From Aurantiochytrium sp. KH105 (lineage: Eukaryota > Sar > Bigyra > Thraustochytrida > Thraustochytriidae), in NCBI GenBank assembly GCA_003116975.1, contig BGKB01000093.1, positions 62,001-126,000 on the forward strand: DNA of 64,000 nucleotides. The letters are read 5' to 3'. Made by a program: the position numbers and the translations under genes. Shown here piece by piece: positions 29,481 to 39,320 of the stretch (positions are counted from its first letter, which is position 1; each line of letters begins with the position of its first letter). The notes below the pieces were generated by a model. That model searched no databases, was not told the DNA's origin, and saw only the letters and a list, made by a program, of their open reading frames with translations.

Positions 29481-30638
29481 CGTGGCTTTCTCGCAGGCTT
29501 CGCGTCTGGGGCTGCCCGGCGGGGAATGGTGCCGGCAATTTTTGCTGTGATCCCCCTCCTGGCGAGCACAAAGAACGGGGACGGAGGCCGCGTCGGAGGC
29601 CGGCGAGGTCGCGCGGAGCAGGCAGCGCCCCTGGCGTCTGCGAGTAGCGCGGGCAGCGCAAGCAAGCAAGCGAGCGAGCGAGCACGCAGACACGCAGGCA
29701 AGCAGAGCTCTGCGCGCGGCAGCTCCGTGGTCTCGAGTTGACGATTTGCAGATTGATCGTGTTTTGAAAGTTGGAAGATCTGGACCCGGCCGGCGCTCGC
29801 GGGTCTGCTTCTTGTTTTCCCGGGGAAGCATACTGGGAGTATAAAACGAGTCGTCCCGAAGATTAACCTAGTAGATTTAGGGGGCCGAGACGTACCGGGT
29901 AAACTTTCTTCCAAAGATACCGCCCTCGGGTGCCTCGAAGAAAGGCCGAAGTGCGCAGTACGCGAGACGGCGCGCGAGAGCGCCGAGAAGAGCTGCAGGA
30001 CTGACAGTTGACCTTTAGGAGCTGTCTGGCGAGTGGGTGGTCGCGCGGGGGCGCAGAGCATTTCCATTCGGTCCTTCATTCGATTTGCGGACCTTTTTCC
30101 TTTCCGGGCAGATTTGATTGATTGACACGGCAGGGGAACGTGCCCCCAATTGGAATGGTCCCAGCCAGGACTTTTCTTCGTGGCGAGTGATGAATGGTGA
30201 CAGCAGCGAAGATGGATTTTTTCCCCTTTCCAAAGGCAAGTGAGCAAACAATCAAGCAAGCAAGCAACGGCAAGTGAAGAATGAGCAAAGTGAGTAAAGT
30301 AGGCAAAGCATGCAATTTGATGGTAATCTTCTTGGTGAGCAAAAAGTTGAGATAAGGACCAGTCAGACGCGACGCGGAATACTGCATGGAAAGAAACCCG
30401 ACAAGGAATGAAAAGAAAGCGAAGGAAGAGACTCCGCTGCCGATGATGTTGATCTCATCGACATGCTCTTTACTAAATCAAGAGAAGCGAAAGAACACAG
30501 ACACGTCTCTATCATGTTTATTTTCGAGATGATGAATGAGTAGCCCGGGGATTCGGAGTGGTTCAGGTTTAGGCAGACTATAGCCGTCGACCACTGATCG
30601 CTCTCGCTACAGAGATCAGCACGGTCCCTATCAGCCTT
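29481..30638. other. Intergenic, promoter of F-box gene and 3' flank of coiled-coil gene
   Basis: No gene supportable. 29655-29705 has AAGC/GAGC period-4 runs in the F-box leader; 30240-30310 has AAGCAAGC and GTGAG runs. The rest is plain. Confidence 0.45.
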
Positions 30639-32738
30639 TTAGTCAACCTTGCGGTCCTCCAGAGACTCAAGATCGTCAGTCGAGGGCGGTTTCTTCTTTT
30701 TCTTTTTCTTGGTGGACTTTTTAGACTTGCGCTGGTCAGACTCAATATCCTTTACGGACCGGCCTGTCTTGAAGGATTCCGCAATAGCGCTCGCTTTGTC
30801 GCGCACGCGCTCCGCGCCTTCGGTGAGTGATTCAGTGACATCTTCGGGACTGAGGACGTCGGCAGAGACATTAATGACGTGGCCTTCCTGCGACTCTTGG
30901 GCTTCCGCGACGCGGTGACCGTGAGCACGTCCTGCAGTCTTGGCGGAGAGGAGGGGAAGTTCGAGGTCATCCTCCTTTTTCCCGGGAGCCTTGGCGCAGC
31001 AGGTGATGAGTCCAAATTGTAGCAAAAAGGCACCTGCGTAGGCCGCCCAGTAAATGGACTCCATTTTCGGCTTCTCGTCGCGCATCGATGGAAGCCACAC
31101 GGCACGATAATAGTGGATCAGGACGGACAGGGGTACCACAAGAAGGAGCGGTGCGCGCAGCGAACAGCGGCAACGCATATTAATCTGCGCCTTGGCAAAG
31201 AGGAGAAGCGAGAAGAAGAGGTAGATGCTGTAGTAGATGGGGAGCATGATTTGCAAAGACTCAAAGGCGGTCTCGTTGCGCTCGCGAAAGACAGCCATGG
31301 GTTCTTCGCCGTCCGTAGCGAAGGAGGTGGCAAAGACGAGAGCGGAGAAGATGAGATTGTACATGCTCATGAACATGGTGGCCTTTGTGAGAGAGATGCA
31401 GCGCTTGAGACGCACAAGAAGGCAGAGACTGAGTCCGAAAGGAATGAGCAAGATGCCGTAGGTGAGAAGACCGCTGATAAAGGGCGAGTCGTCCGTTTCG
31501 CCAACGGCAGAGGAAAGCTTTTCACGCGAGGCTTGCAGCATGCTCTGCATTTCGAGCAGAGTTTCCTGTGCCGGATCGAGACGCGGGCCCAGCATCTTGA
31601 GCGTCTTCTCGTAAGCACGGTCGACGCCCTCGACGTGAGGATTCTTGAGCCACTCTGCCTTTTTCACAAAGTAGTCCACAAGTGCAGGGTCGTCGACCTT
31701 TTCCTTGTATTTGAGGAATTCAGACTTGAGACGCTCTGACTCGGCGGCGGCAGCCTCTTGCTTTTTGCTGAGCTCAGCGGCGCGACTCTCGGCGCTGTCC
31801 TTTTGGGATGCGAGCTCACTGACGCTGGACTGGGCCGCGTCGAGTTTGGAAGCCTTGTCATTCAGGTCGGCCTCGATGCGACTCTTTTCTGTCTTGAGCG
31901 ACGATAGATCGCCGATGAGTTCCTTTGTGCGCTCGTTGGCGTCCTCGAGATCGGACTTGGTCTTGCGAAGATCGCGCTCGGTGTCAGCGAGCGAGGTCTG
32001 CGCGGTGTCGCGCTCGCGTTCGAGATCGTCCCGCGCGGACTCGGCGACCTCAAGCTTTTGCTTGAGGTCTTCGACCTCGCGAGTGAGTCGTGCGACCTGT
32101 TTTTGGGTCTCCGACGAGAGAAGGTTTTGGACCTGCTTTTCCAAGGTATCTACTTTGGCGACGGCTTCGTCGTGCGCGGACTTGGCGTCGTTGGCGCTGG
32201 ACTTTTCGATTTCGAGAAGGGCAAGGGCGTCGTCGAGTTCGTCTGCGACTTTTTTGTTCTGCGCGCGGAGATGCTTTCCCAGCTGAACGAGTTTGGTGTT
32301 GTTTGCCCGCAAATCTCTCAGTTGGCGCTTAAGCTTGGCGAGATCCGTCTCTTTATCAGAGAAGCTGTCCTCTGCGTGGCGCGCGCGCTCGCGAAGATCC
32401 TTGAGCTCGTTCATGTCGAGTCGGATTTGCTCTTGGAGCGCATTGTATCTTTTCTCGCTCGCCTGCGTCTCTGCGCCGCAGGTCTTAAGCTTGGCCTCGA
32501 GCGCCATGGCGCCTTCTCGCAGGGGTCCGACAAGTGCCTTGCACTGTTGCAGCGAGCTTTGCAGAAGAACAACCTCATCCGAGACTTCAGTATCCTGTGC
32601 TCTTGCCGCCGTCGGCCCTGCGAGGACGCACGCCAAGGCTGCCGCGCACCATAGCGCCGCAGTGGCTCTCCTCGGCAGCCGTCTCCTCGTCGTCGTCGTC
32701 CCTGGCCCTGTTGACCGTGGTCGAACCTGCGACGCCAT
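30639..32738 (-). CDS. Secretory-pathway coiled-coil protein with about five C-terminal membrane spans
   Basis: 699 residues from ATG 32738, not recognised. A basic N-terminus followed by a hydrophobic Ala/Leu/Cys segment ending ARAQD looks like a signal peptide (cut near residue 48). Residues ~50-390 are a long heptad coiled coil (DLKQKLEVAESARDDLERE and similar), which would face the lumen or outside. Residues ~450-650 hold about five membrane spans (LLTYGILLIPFGLSLCLLV, MYNLIFSALVFATSF, YYSIYLFFSLLLF, LLLVVPLSVLIHYY, AYAGAFLLQFGLITCC). The tail is charged, with a run of Lys (KKSTKKKKKKK) near the C-terminus. It may be an organelle tether or surface adhesion scaffold, but that is inference. 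The upstream in-frame ATG at 32903 would mask the signal peptide, so the internal start is preferred. Confidence 0.7.
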   Translation of the reverse strand: MASQVRPRSTGPGTTTTRRRLPRRATAALWCAAALACVLAGPTAARAQDTEVSDEVVLLQSSLQQCKALVGPLREGAMALEAKLKTCGAETQASEKRYNALQEQIRLDMNELKDLRERARHAEDSFSDKETDLAKLKRQLRDLRANNTKLVQLGKHLRAQNKKVADELDDALALLEIEKSSANDAKSAHDEAVAKVDTLEKQVQNLLSSETQKQVARLTREVEDLKQKLEVAESARDDLERERDTAQTSLADTERDLRKTKSDLEDANERTKELIGDLSSLKTEKSRIEADLNDKASKLDAAQSSVSELASQKDSAESRAAELSKKQEAAAAESERLKSEFLKYKEKVDDPALVDYFVKKAEWLKNPHVEGVDRAYEKTLKMLGPRLDPAQETLLEMQSMLQASREKLSSAVGETDDSPFISGLLTYGILLIPFGLSLCLLVRLKRCISLTKATMFMSMYNLIFSALVFATSFATDGEEPMAVFRERNETAFESLQIMLPIYYSIYLFFSLLLFAKAQINMRCRCSLRAPLLLVVPLSVLIHYYRAVWLPSMRDEKPKMESIYWAAYAGAFLLQFGLITCCAKAPGKKEDDLELPLLSAKTAGRAHGHRVAEAQESQEGHVINVSADVLSPEDVTESLTEGAERVRDKASAIAESFKTGRSVKDIESDQRKSKKSTKKKKKKKPPSTDDLESLEDRKVD

Positions 32739-33219
32739 TGGCTTTTCCTCTTTTCCTCTCCTGCCTGCAGCAGCGAGCCAGCTAGCCTGCCAGCCCACGC
32801 GCCCGCAGCGGGCCAGCGAGTGGGCGCGCGAGGCCACGGAGGCCGGAGCGCAGCGCTCGCGGCCGCGGCCGCGTCCGAGTCGAGTCGAGTCGAGCCAAGC
32901 CAACGGGCTTCTTCTTCTGCTCGGCCTTCCTTCAGATTGGATCAGGTAATAAGGCTGCTCTCGGCCCTGCCCGCTCTCGCCAAGGTGGACGGCGGATCAA
33001 AGTCGGGAATGCAAGTGGGGCAAGTTCGCGCGCAAGTGAAGAATGCGCACGTGCACAGTGCGCCTGGCTGGCAGCCAGCCAGCCAGGTGATCTAGGCAAC
33101 GAGGCGGAGTCTGTGGCCCGGGCAAACCCGAGCAAGAACGTCCAAAGACGTGCGCGCGTGAAGGGCGGGCGGCTTGCCGAGGAGAAAGAGAAGGAGGAGG
33201 AGGAGGACCCGGGGCGTGC
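32739..33219. promoter_or_regulatory. Bidirectional promoter between coiled-coil and TRM5 genes
   Basis: 481 bp between divergent start codons. Contains GAGTCGAGTC repeats at about 32876-32896 and an inverted CTGGCTGG..CCAGCCAG arrangement at about 33064-33086. Confidence 0.5.
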
Positions 33220-34626
33220 ATGCTCGTAGGCGCACGCGTGGCGCGTGGCCAGCCCGTCGTTTACACGGTCCTGGAGAGAGCTCGAGCCGGTGCAGGGCAG
33301 TCCCTGGGCTGGAGGACCACGTCGAAGACGACGCGGAGGACGATGAGCACGGATAAGGCCAAGATGAGCTCTTGCAACAAGGCTAAAATAGACCGGGAGA
33401 TTTTTGAGGAAAAACAAGCGACCTTGGCGCTTCGCGTCGCTCCGCGTGAGGTTGGAGGACTCATGACGAAATTGAAAAAGTTTACCGTCAGGGGTCGTGG
33501 ACGACGCTCCGTGGTGGACGAGAAGGACGGCGACAGTAAGACGACCAAGGTCATTGTGCTCGACCCTGCGTTGGTACCAAGTGTTGAAGATTTGGATAAA
33601 ATTGTCGATCCGGCCTCGCGGGAAAAGGCTGGAGCGGAGCTCATTGATTGGGAAGTGCGCAATGGGTATGAGCACTTGACAGTGGAGCAGGTCTTGCGTC
33701 GCCTGATTCCCGAGGACATCAAAGAGTTACCGTCTTCATTCGAGACGGTGGGCCATCTTGCGCATCTAAATTTGCGCGAGGAGGTCTTGCCTTGGCGATA
33801 CGAGGTGGGGCAGGTCATTCTTGACAAGAACCCGGTGCTGCGCACTGTCGTGACCAAGGTTGGCTCGATCGAGAATCAGTTTCGCACCTTTCCGATGGAG
33901 GTAATTGCTGGGGAGAATAGCACGGAGGTTGAAGTGAAGGAGTACGGCTGTATCTTTCGCTTCGACTTTGCCGATGTGTATTGGAATTCACGGCTCCATG
34001 AAGAGCACTGGCGCCTGGTAAACCGCTTCAACGCGAACGAGGTTCTGGTGGATGCCTTTTGCGGCGTGGGGCCATTTGCTATTCCTGCCGCGCGCAAGGG
34101 ACTCAAAGTATACGCGAGTGACCTGAATCCCAAGAGCTATGCTGCGCTAGCGGGCAATATTGCCGCGAACAAGGTTGAAAAGCTCGTGACCGCGAGCAAT
34201 GAGGACGCGCGAGCCTTTATTCCGCGCATTGTATCAACAGGTGTCATTCCGGATCACGTGGTCATGAATCTCCCCGCTTCAGGTCTGGAATTTCTCGATG
34301 CCTTTCGAGGAGCCTTTGATCCGGATGTTTTTGATGGCACTGCAACGGGTGTTGCCATGAATGATGCGGACAATGAGCCTGCGGCCAAACGTGCCAAGCG
34401 ATCCGATGATGCCAAGCCTCTTTTGCCTCTGGTGCATTGTTATTGTTTTTCGAGCGCTGAAGATTACAAGGAGGACATTGTGGCTCGCGCGGAGCAAAGT
34501 TTGGGGTGCTCACTTGATCGCGATGCCGTGGAGGTGCGTCAAGTGCGAGATGTTGCCCCGCGCAAAATGATGTATTGCTTGCATTTCCGCGTTCCCGCCG
34601 CCGCGGCTTTTGCCAAGTCTGAGTAA
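33220..34626 (+). CDS. TRM5: tRNA (guanine37-N1)-methyltransferase Trm5
   Basis: 468 residues if started at ATG 33220. Trm5 makes m1G37 next to the anticodon using S-adenosylmethionine, preventing +1 frameshifts. The family signatures are present: LNLREEVLPWRYEVGQVILDK, IENQFRTFPMEVIAG, DVYWNSRLHEEH, SAM motif I DAFCGVGPFAIPA (~278-290), ASDLNPKSY, and the catalytic-region motif MNLPASGLEFLDAF (~349). Two starts are possible. ATG 33220 gives a 41-residue Arg/Ala-rich extension with almost no acidic residues, resembling a mitochondrial presequence. ATG 33343 (MSTDKAKMSS) gives a shorter form. Eukaryotic Trm5 is known to work both in the nucleus/cytosol and in mitochondria, so alternative starts could yield both. 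Intronless. It shares its promoter with the coiled-coil gene. Confidence 0.92.
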   Translation: MLVGARVARGQPVVYTVLERARAGAGQSLGWRTTSKTTRRTMSTDKAKMSSCNKAKIDREIFEEKQATLALRVAPREVGGLMTKLKKFTVRGRGRRSVVDEKDGDSKTTKVIVLDPALVPSVEDLDKIVDPASREKAGAELIDWEVRNGYEHLTVEQVLRRLIPEDIKELPSSFETVGHLAHLNLREEVLPWRYEVGQVILDKNPVLRTVVTKVGSIENQFRTFPMEVIAGENSTEVEVKEYGCIFRFDFADVYWNSRLHEEHWRLVNRFNANEVLVDAFCGVGPFAIPAARKGLKVYASDLNPKSYAALAGNIAANKVEKLVTASNEDARAFIPRIVSTGVIPDHVVMNLPASGLEFLDAFRGAFDPDVFDGTATGVAMNDADNEPAAKRAKRSDDAKPLLPLVHCYCFSSAEDYKEDIVARAEQSLGCSLDRDAVEVRQVRDVAPRKMMYCLHFRVPAAAAFAKSE

Positions 34627-35409
34627 GAAGAAGGGCCTGTGATTGGCATAAAACTATGATGAAAGAAACTTTTTTATACTATGCATGCCAACCTACTTAC
34701 ACCCTCCGCAGAGCTCCTCCTTCGAGACGAACCAGCCTACTACATGCGAGCAAGCTATCGGCCTCGTACCGTTTCGTCTCATTGAAACTTCCCGTCGTCA
34801 CGTTTCACCATAACACCCCCCCCCCCCCCCGTTTTTCTGATTATACCATCCCGCAGCCACCAACGTTCTTATCAGTGAAATGATTGATTGATAGACTGTG
34901 AGTCCGCGCTTGGCTCGCTTATCGGATGTCCGAGTGGCTCTCTTTGCATGCGGCAGCCATCCTGCCATCCATCGCTTGGCCGGCCCCAGACGCGGTGCGG
35001 AGACGCCCGGCCTGCAGCGGCGGCATCGTTCTGTTGGCTCCCGTGCAAATCTCTCGGAGCTTGCTGTCGTTTGCCTGCTTTTGCTCGTTTCTCCCGGCCC
35101 TGCTTCCTCCCTTCCCGGCGGCTCTCTCGCAGGCAGGCAGGCAGGCAGGCAGGAACTGCTGAGCCCAAACAACAGCGACAAGCAGACGAGAAACAGGCGC
35201 GAGCCGACCCCGCGCAGCGCAGCGCAGAGCGAGGTCCGCGCAGCCGCGCGCAGGGCGCCTGGGCACGTTGGCGCGAGCGCCCGCGCGCGCGGTGCGGGCC
35301 GCGCGCGCGCCCGCGGCAGGCGCCTCGGCGGCGCAGGCGCGAAGGAAGGCGAACAGCGCGGCAGATCAGCCAGGAGCCCAACGGGGTGCGCCTCGCGGAC
35401 GGCGACGCC
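34627..35409. other. Intergenic and leader of the alpha-kinase gene
   Basis: No gene. Contains a run of 15 C at 34816-34830, a CAGG tetranucleotide run near 35130-35155, and a very GC-rich segment 35210-35340. The open frame extends upstream to 34888 but codes only Arg/Ala/Gly-rich sequence. Confidence 0.5.
34816..34830. repeat. Poly(C) tract, 15 bases
   Basis: Uninterrupted homopolymer in the TRM5 to alpha-kinase spacer; its exact length may vary with sequencing. Confidence 0.85.
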
Positions 35410-37377
35410 ATGGACGGCCTGCTGCGGCTGCCCGTGGGGCCCATCGCGGAGGAGGTCGAGGAGGACGGCAGCTTCCGCACGGCGGCCTCGACGGCGCCCT
35501 CGACGGCGCCCAAGAGCGCGATCCGCGAGGACAAGGCCGCGGCTGCGCGGGGACGCGAACACGGCGAGCACGGCGAGCACGGCGACGACGGCCGTCGGCG
35601 CGAGCAGGAGGACCGCGATGGCGAGGAGCAGCAGCGACCGCGGCTGCGTCGTGACGTGGGCGCGGGTGTAGAAAATACGACGCCCAACATGAAGACGCCG
35701 GCGGCGCCGCTACTTGTCCGCAAGGAAGGGCCGAGGCAGACGGGCGGCGAGCCTGCTGCGTTCCAGCAAGGAGCTCGGATCCAGAAGAATGCTGTCGCTG
35801 ACCCTGCCGCTGGAAAAGACGAGCATGGGCACCACGCGTACGGATCACCAGCTGCAGACGGAGACGCTGTGTCGTCATCTCTGGCAGCAGAAGAGGTTTC
35901 CCCTCGCAGCAACAATATTCACACAAATAATGCATCAATCGCAGGCGCAGGCGCAGGCGGCGGGGGCGGGAGTGGCGGGAGTGGCGAGGACAAATGGAGC
36001 AAGCTTCACAATTTGGCTGCGCTGTATGAACAAGGATTCATTCTGGAGGAGGAGTATCGTGAACGACGGTCACAGCTCATTGACGAGCTGACGGGCACAA
36101 CGTCGTCGTCGTACTCCACAACATCAACGAGCAACGCAGCAGCACGCTCGAAGCCACGCGCAAAACGACGTAAGTCGCGCGTGTCGAGTTCGATTGTGGT
36201 GCCGCGGCCGCCGCCGGATTTTGGGCAGATTCCGACCGAGGAAGCCGTGAAGCACTACTTTAGTCTGGAGTCGCGCTCGTGGAAGAGCGAACCGGTGACT
36301 GTTCGTCTCGACGATACCCCATTTGCCCGTGGCGGGCTCCGTCTCGTGTATCATTTGCAAGAGGTGGGTCCCGATGGGCGCGAGCAGCCGCCTCCGCTCA
36401 TGACGTTTACGCCAGAGGATCTCTTGGCGGCACATCGGCAGGCCGGCATGGCTGCAGCAGCGTCGGCCGCGGCTGCAGCTGCGGCTGCGGCTGCGGTTTC
36501 GGCCAAGACCTCGAGCGCTGAACAGAGCGCAGCCGAGCAGAGCGCTCAGGACACGGTGGCCCGCATCAACAGCAACGCGGCCAACGCGAAGCGGTCGAGC
36601 TACGTCGCCAAGATTGCAATCAACCCGAGCGAGGATCCGTCGACGTATTTCCGGGATGTGGAGATGCAGGCGCACTGCGCGCATTACGCAAGACTGTTTA
36701 ACTCGTACAACCCGCCGCGGCTGGTCGAGTTTTGCAAGGCTTGGATTCTGGAGCTGACGGAACGCGAGGGCGCGCCTTTGTGTGCGGTGGAGCGCTTTGT
36801 GGCGGGCGACTACCGCAAGTTCAACAACAACTACGGCTATGTGAGCGAAGACGAGCGCAATACGCCGCAGGCGTTTTCGCACTTTACTTATGAGGCCTCG
36901 GCTCGCACCATGTTGGTAGTGGATATTCAAGGTGTGGGCGACTTGTACACGGACCCACAGATCCACACGCTAAACGGGCGAGACTTTGGCAAGGGGAATT
37001 TGGGCATACGGGGCTTTGACAAGTTTTTGTCGACGCACCGGTGCAATCAAATATGCAGGTACTTGAAGCTCCCGCCTGTGAACCCCAATTACAATGATTT
37101 GGACGGCACGATGCCTGCGCTGCCGTTCATGCCCGCGACGCGCATCAACAAGCACCACTTTAAGGAGCCTCATTACTACGAGGAGTCGCCGGCTTTGCGC
37201 AAGTATCTTGCGAGCAATCCTTTTGCTCGCAAGAAGCATCGTCGCCGTCATAACGACGGTGGCTTTGGCTCTGATGACGACGACGATGAGGAGGACGACT
37301 CCTTTTTGCGGCAGTGGGCCACGCGGGACACTGTCGAGGCGCCCTGCAACTTTATGGCCTCGTGTGCGTTGCTTTGA
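35410..37377 (+). CDS. Alpha-kinase (eEF2-kinase/MHCK family)
   Basis: 655 residues from ATG 35410 (MDGLLRLPVGPIAEE). The N-terminal ~190 residues are disordered. A SHOCT-like helical pair follows at ~194-228 (LAALYEQGFILEEEYRERR). The alpha-kinase domain spans ~300-560: FARGGLRLVYHL glycine-rich region, YVAKIAI with the ATP-binding Lys ~401, CAVERFVAGDYRKFNNN, AFSHFTYEAS, VVDIQGVGDLYTDPQIHT (metal-binding Asp and Gln), FGKGNLGIRGF, and THRCNQICRYLKL for the zinc site. These match myosin-heavy-chain kinase and eEF2 kinase catalytic domains. No calmodulin site, WD40 or Sel1 repeats are seen, so this is not a standard eEF2K or MHCK. A poly-Ala/Ser insertion (~350-375) interrupts the N-lobe. The acidic tail ends CALL, a possible prenylation (CaaX) box. 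Confidence 0.88.
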   Translation: MDGLLRLPVGPIAEEVEEDGSFRTAASTAPSTAPKSAIREDKAAAARGREHGEHGEHGDDGRRREQEDRDGEEQQRPRLRRDVGAGVENTTPNMKTPAAPLLVRKEGPRQTGGEPAAFQQGARIQKNAVADPAAGKDEHGHHAYGSPAADGDAVSSSLAAEEVSPRSNNIHTNNASIAGAGAGGGGGSGGSGEDKWSKLHNLAALYEQGFILEEEYRERRSQLIDELTGTTSSSYSTTSTSNAAARSKPRAKRRKSRVSSSIVVPRPPPDFGQIPTEEAVKHYFSLESRSWKSEPVTVRLDDTPFARGGLRLVYHLQEVGPDGREQPPPLMTFTPEDLLAAHRQAGMAAAASAAAAAAAAAAVSAKTSSAEQSAAEQSAQDTVARINSNAANAKRSSYVAKIAINPSEDPSTYFRDVEMQAHCAHYARLFNSYNPPRLVEFCKAWILELTEREGAPLCAVERFVAGDYRKFNNNYGYVSEDERNTPQAFSHFTYEASARTMLVVDIQGVGDLYTDPQIHTLNGRDFGKGNLGIRGFDKFLSTHRCNQICRYLKLPPVNPNYNDLDGTMPALPFMPATRINKHHFKEPHYYEESPALRKYLASNPFARKKHRRRHNDGGFGSDDDDDEEDDSFLRQWATRDTVEAPCNFMASCALL

Positions 37378-37538
37378 GGATGAACAATTGACGACGAGGA
37401 CGACGACAAATCCTCTCTTTTTTCTTCTCTTTGCGGCAGTGGCTTACTTGCTGCGCGGGGCATTGTCTGTGACCTTGTGCGCGCGGCTTTGGAGCATACC
37501 TTTCGTCTACCTCTTTTATCTTTTTTGCCTGTCTGTTT

Positions 37539-37944
37539 TCAAGGGGCTACAATACCCACCCTTTCTAAAATCTTGCTCTGTATGAAATCTGATCTTTGAC
37601 CCATCTTTTTTGTTGCCTTTTGAAACTTCACCGGCTGGTTTATCATTGTACATTTCGCTGCCAAGCAAGCAACTAGCAAAGCAGCGTAGCAAGCCACCAA
37701 GGCGGTGGTCACAAGTAGAAAGAGCAACAAGGGGTAGGAAACGCAAGGCTGGTGATAACATGGAGATTTCCCATCCTCTGTAACGATTGTCCAGCGCCAG
37801 CACAATCGCACCTACGGCAGCTTTGTCTCGCAGCCAGGATTTCGAGCAGCCATTTGCCATTTCTCCCTTGTCCATGCAAGTATACGCGTTGGCGGCGGCC
37901 AGAGACAAGAGCGCAAGGCAGCGTTCGAGGTCTTGATGATTCAC
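37539..37944 (-). other. Candidate small secreted or membrane protein ORFs (weak)
   Basis: Two overlapping minus-strand frames look partly protein-like. One begins MNHQDLERCLALLSLAAANAYTC (37944, signal-peptide-like, Cys-containing). The other reads YPLLLFLLVTTALVACYAALL, a clear hydrophobic span, then a basic tail. A short splice or frameshift would be needed to join them, and no good intron was found. May be chance. Confidence 0.2.
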
Positions 37945-38102
37945 ATCATGAGTGTGGGGATTGGCGCAGGTGGAGATCGATCACCTCGATTTGTCTCCGT
38001 CCGTTCTCCGCGTCTGGACCTCGCGCGCCGCAAGAGGCTGCCGGTGCGTGCTTTGCTCGTTCCGTCTAGCCCGACGATGCTCGCGCGTCGCAAAAGCATC
38101 TT

Positions 38103-38130
38103 GCCCTGCCCTGCCCTGCCCTGCCCTGCC
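38103..38130. repeat. (CCCTG)n repeat
   Basis: Five to six pentamer units in the gene-free region. Confidence 0.85.
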
Positions 38131-39255
38131 GCCCATGTTTGCTTGCAGCTGCTGTCGCGGTGCGCCGGACGAACGGACGAGCGGATGGCGATTCGTCGAT
38201 CGATTGCACAAGCGTGCCACGTCTGCGTGCATCTCGCTGCAAGCCTCACGCTCGCCAATTGATCCATTTGCCATGCTTGCCATGCCAATCAATCAACTTC
38301 TGGCCCGTCGCCGCTCTTGCTTGGCTGCTCTTGCTCGGCTGCTCTTGCTTTCGCTCTCGCGATGCGATCGCTGTCCGCCACTCTCCCCCTCCCTCTCCCC
38401 CGATCCTCCTCCCCGTCGTCGCCGGGCATCTTCCTCGCCCAGTTCTCCTCATTCCCGCCGCTCTTCTCCAAGCTCTCCTCGCCCAAGATCTCGCTCTCGC
38501 CCAGGATCGATCGATCTTCTTCCTTTCTTTCTTCCTGGTCTTCCGCGCTTTTTCCTGCTTTCCGCGCTTTTTCCTGCTTTCCGCCCCTGCCTCCTCCGTG
38601 CGCCTCTCCCGGGACTTTGGCGGCCGCCGCGAGCACTTCGCGGGTCGCCGGCGGATCCGGATTTCGGGGTGGGCCGCGACTCGCTCTCCCTGTCCCTGTC
38701 CCCGCTGTCAGTCGTGTCGCTGTCACTGTCAGCCAGCCGGCGCAAGTCACAGTCACCGGCGCAAGCAGGCCAGCTGTGCAGGCCGTGGCCACTGGCCATG
38801 GCGGCTGGCCCCGGCCAGCTTCGGACAGGAAAACACGGCGCGAGGAAGAAGGCCCGTCGCGGCCAAGCCTTGCCGCCCTGGCGAACTTGCAGAGAGCATA
38901 GCCGACGCGAGGCGACGCGGCCGACCGAAGTGCACTGCTCGCGGTGCTTCTTGCTGCTTGTTGCTTGCCACGTTGTCGCAGTTGCAGTTGCTTGCGCTGC
39001 TTGCTTGCTTGCCGCGTAGTCCAGAGCGCGCAGAGAAGAACAGTTTTGTTTGGTGGGGTGGATCCACCCACGCTGCGTCTCCATCGACGCGGCCGACCTC
39101 GCGAGTCGAGTCGAGTCGGGACGGGGCGGAGGCTGGAGCGGTGAATTCAACTTTCGATCTTGTGCGTGTGCATGTGCGTGTGCGTGTGCGCGCGTGTCGC
39201 CCTGTCTGCGTCAAGTCAGGCTCCGCTTTGCCAGAAGAGAGCTCGCGCTCGCCTC

Positions 39256-39320
39256 CCATCATCCATCCGCCCATTCATCCATCCATCCATCCATCCATTC
39301 ATCCAACCATTCATCCATTC
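39256..39320. repeat. (CATC)n repeat with variants
   Basis: CATCCATC units interrupted by CATT and CAAC variants, about 65 bp. Confidence 0.85.

Noticed and set aside
34888..35409. N-terminal extension of the alpha-kinase to ATG 34888
   Set aside because: 174 residues of Arg/Ala/Gly-rich, repeat-coded sequence without domain character; ATG 35410 preferred, though RNA data would decide.
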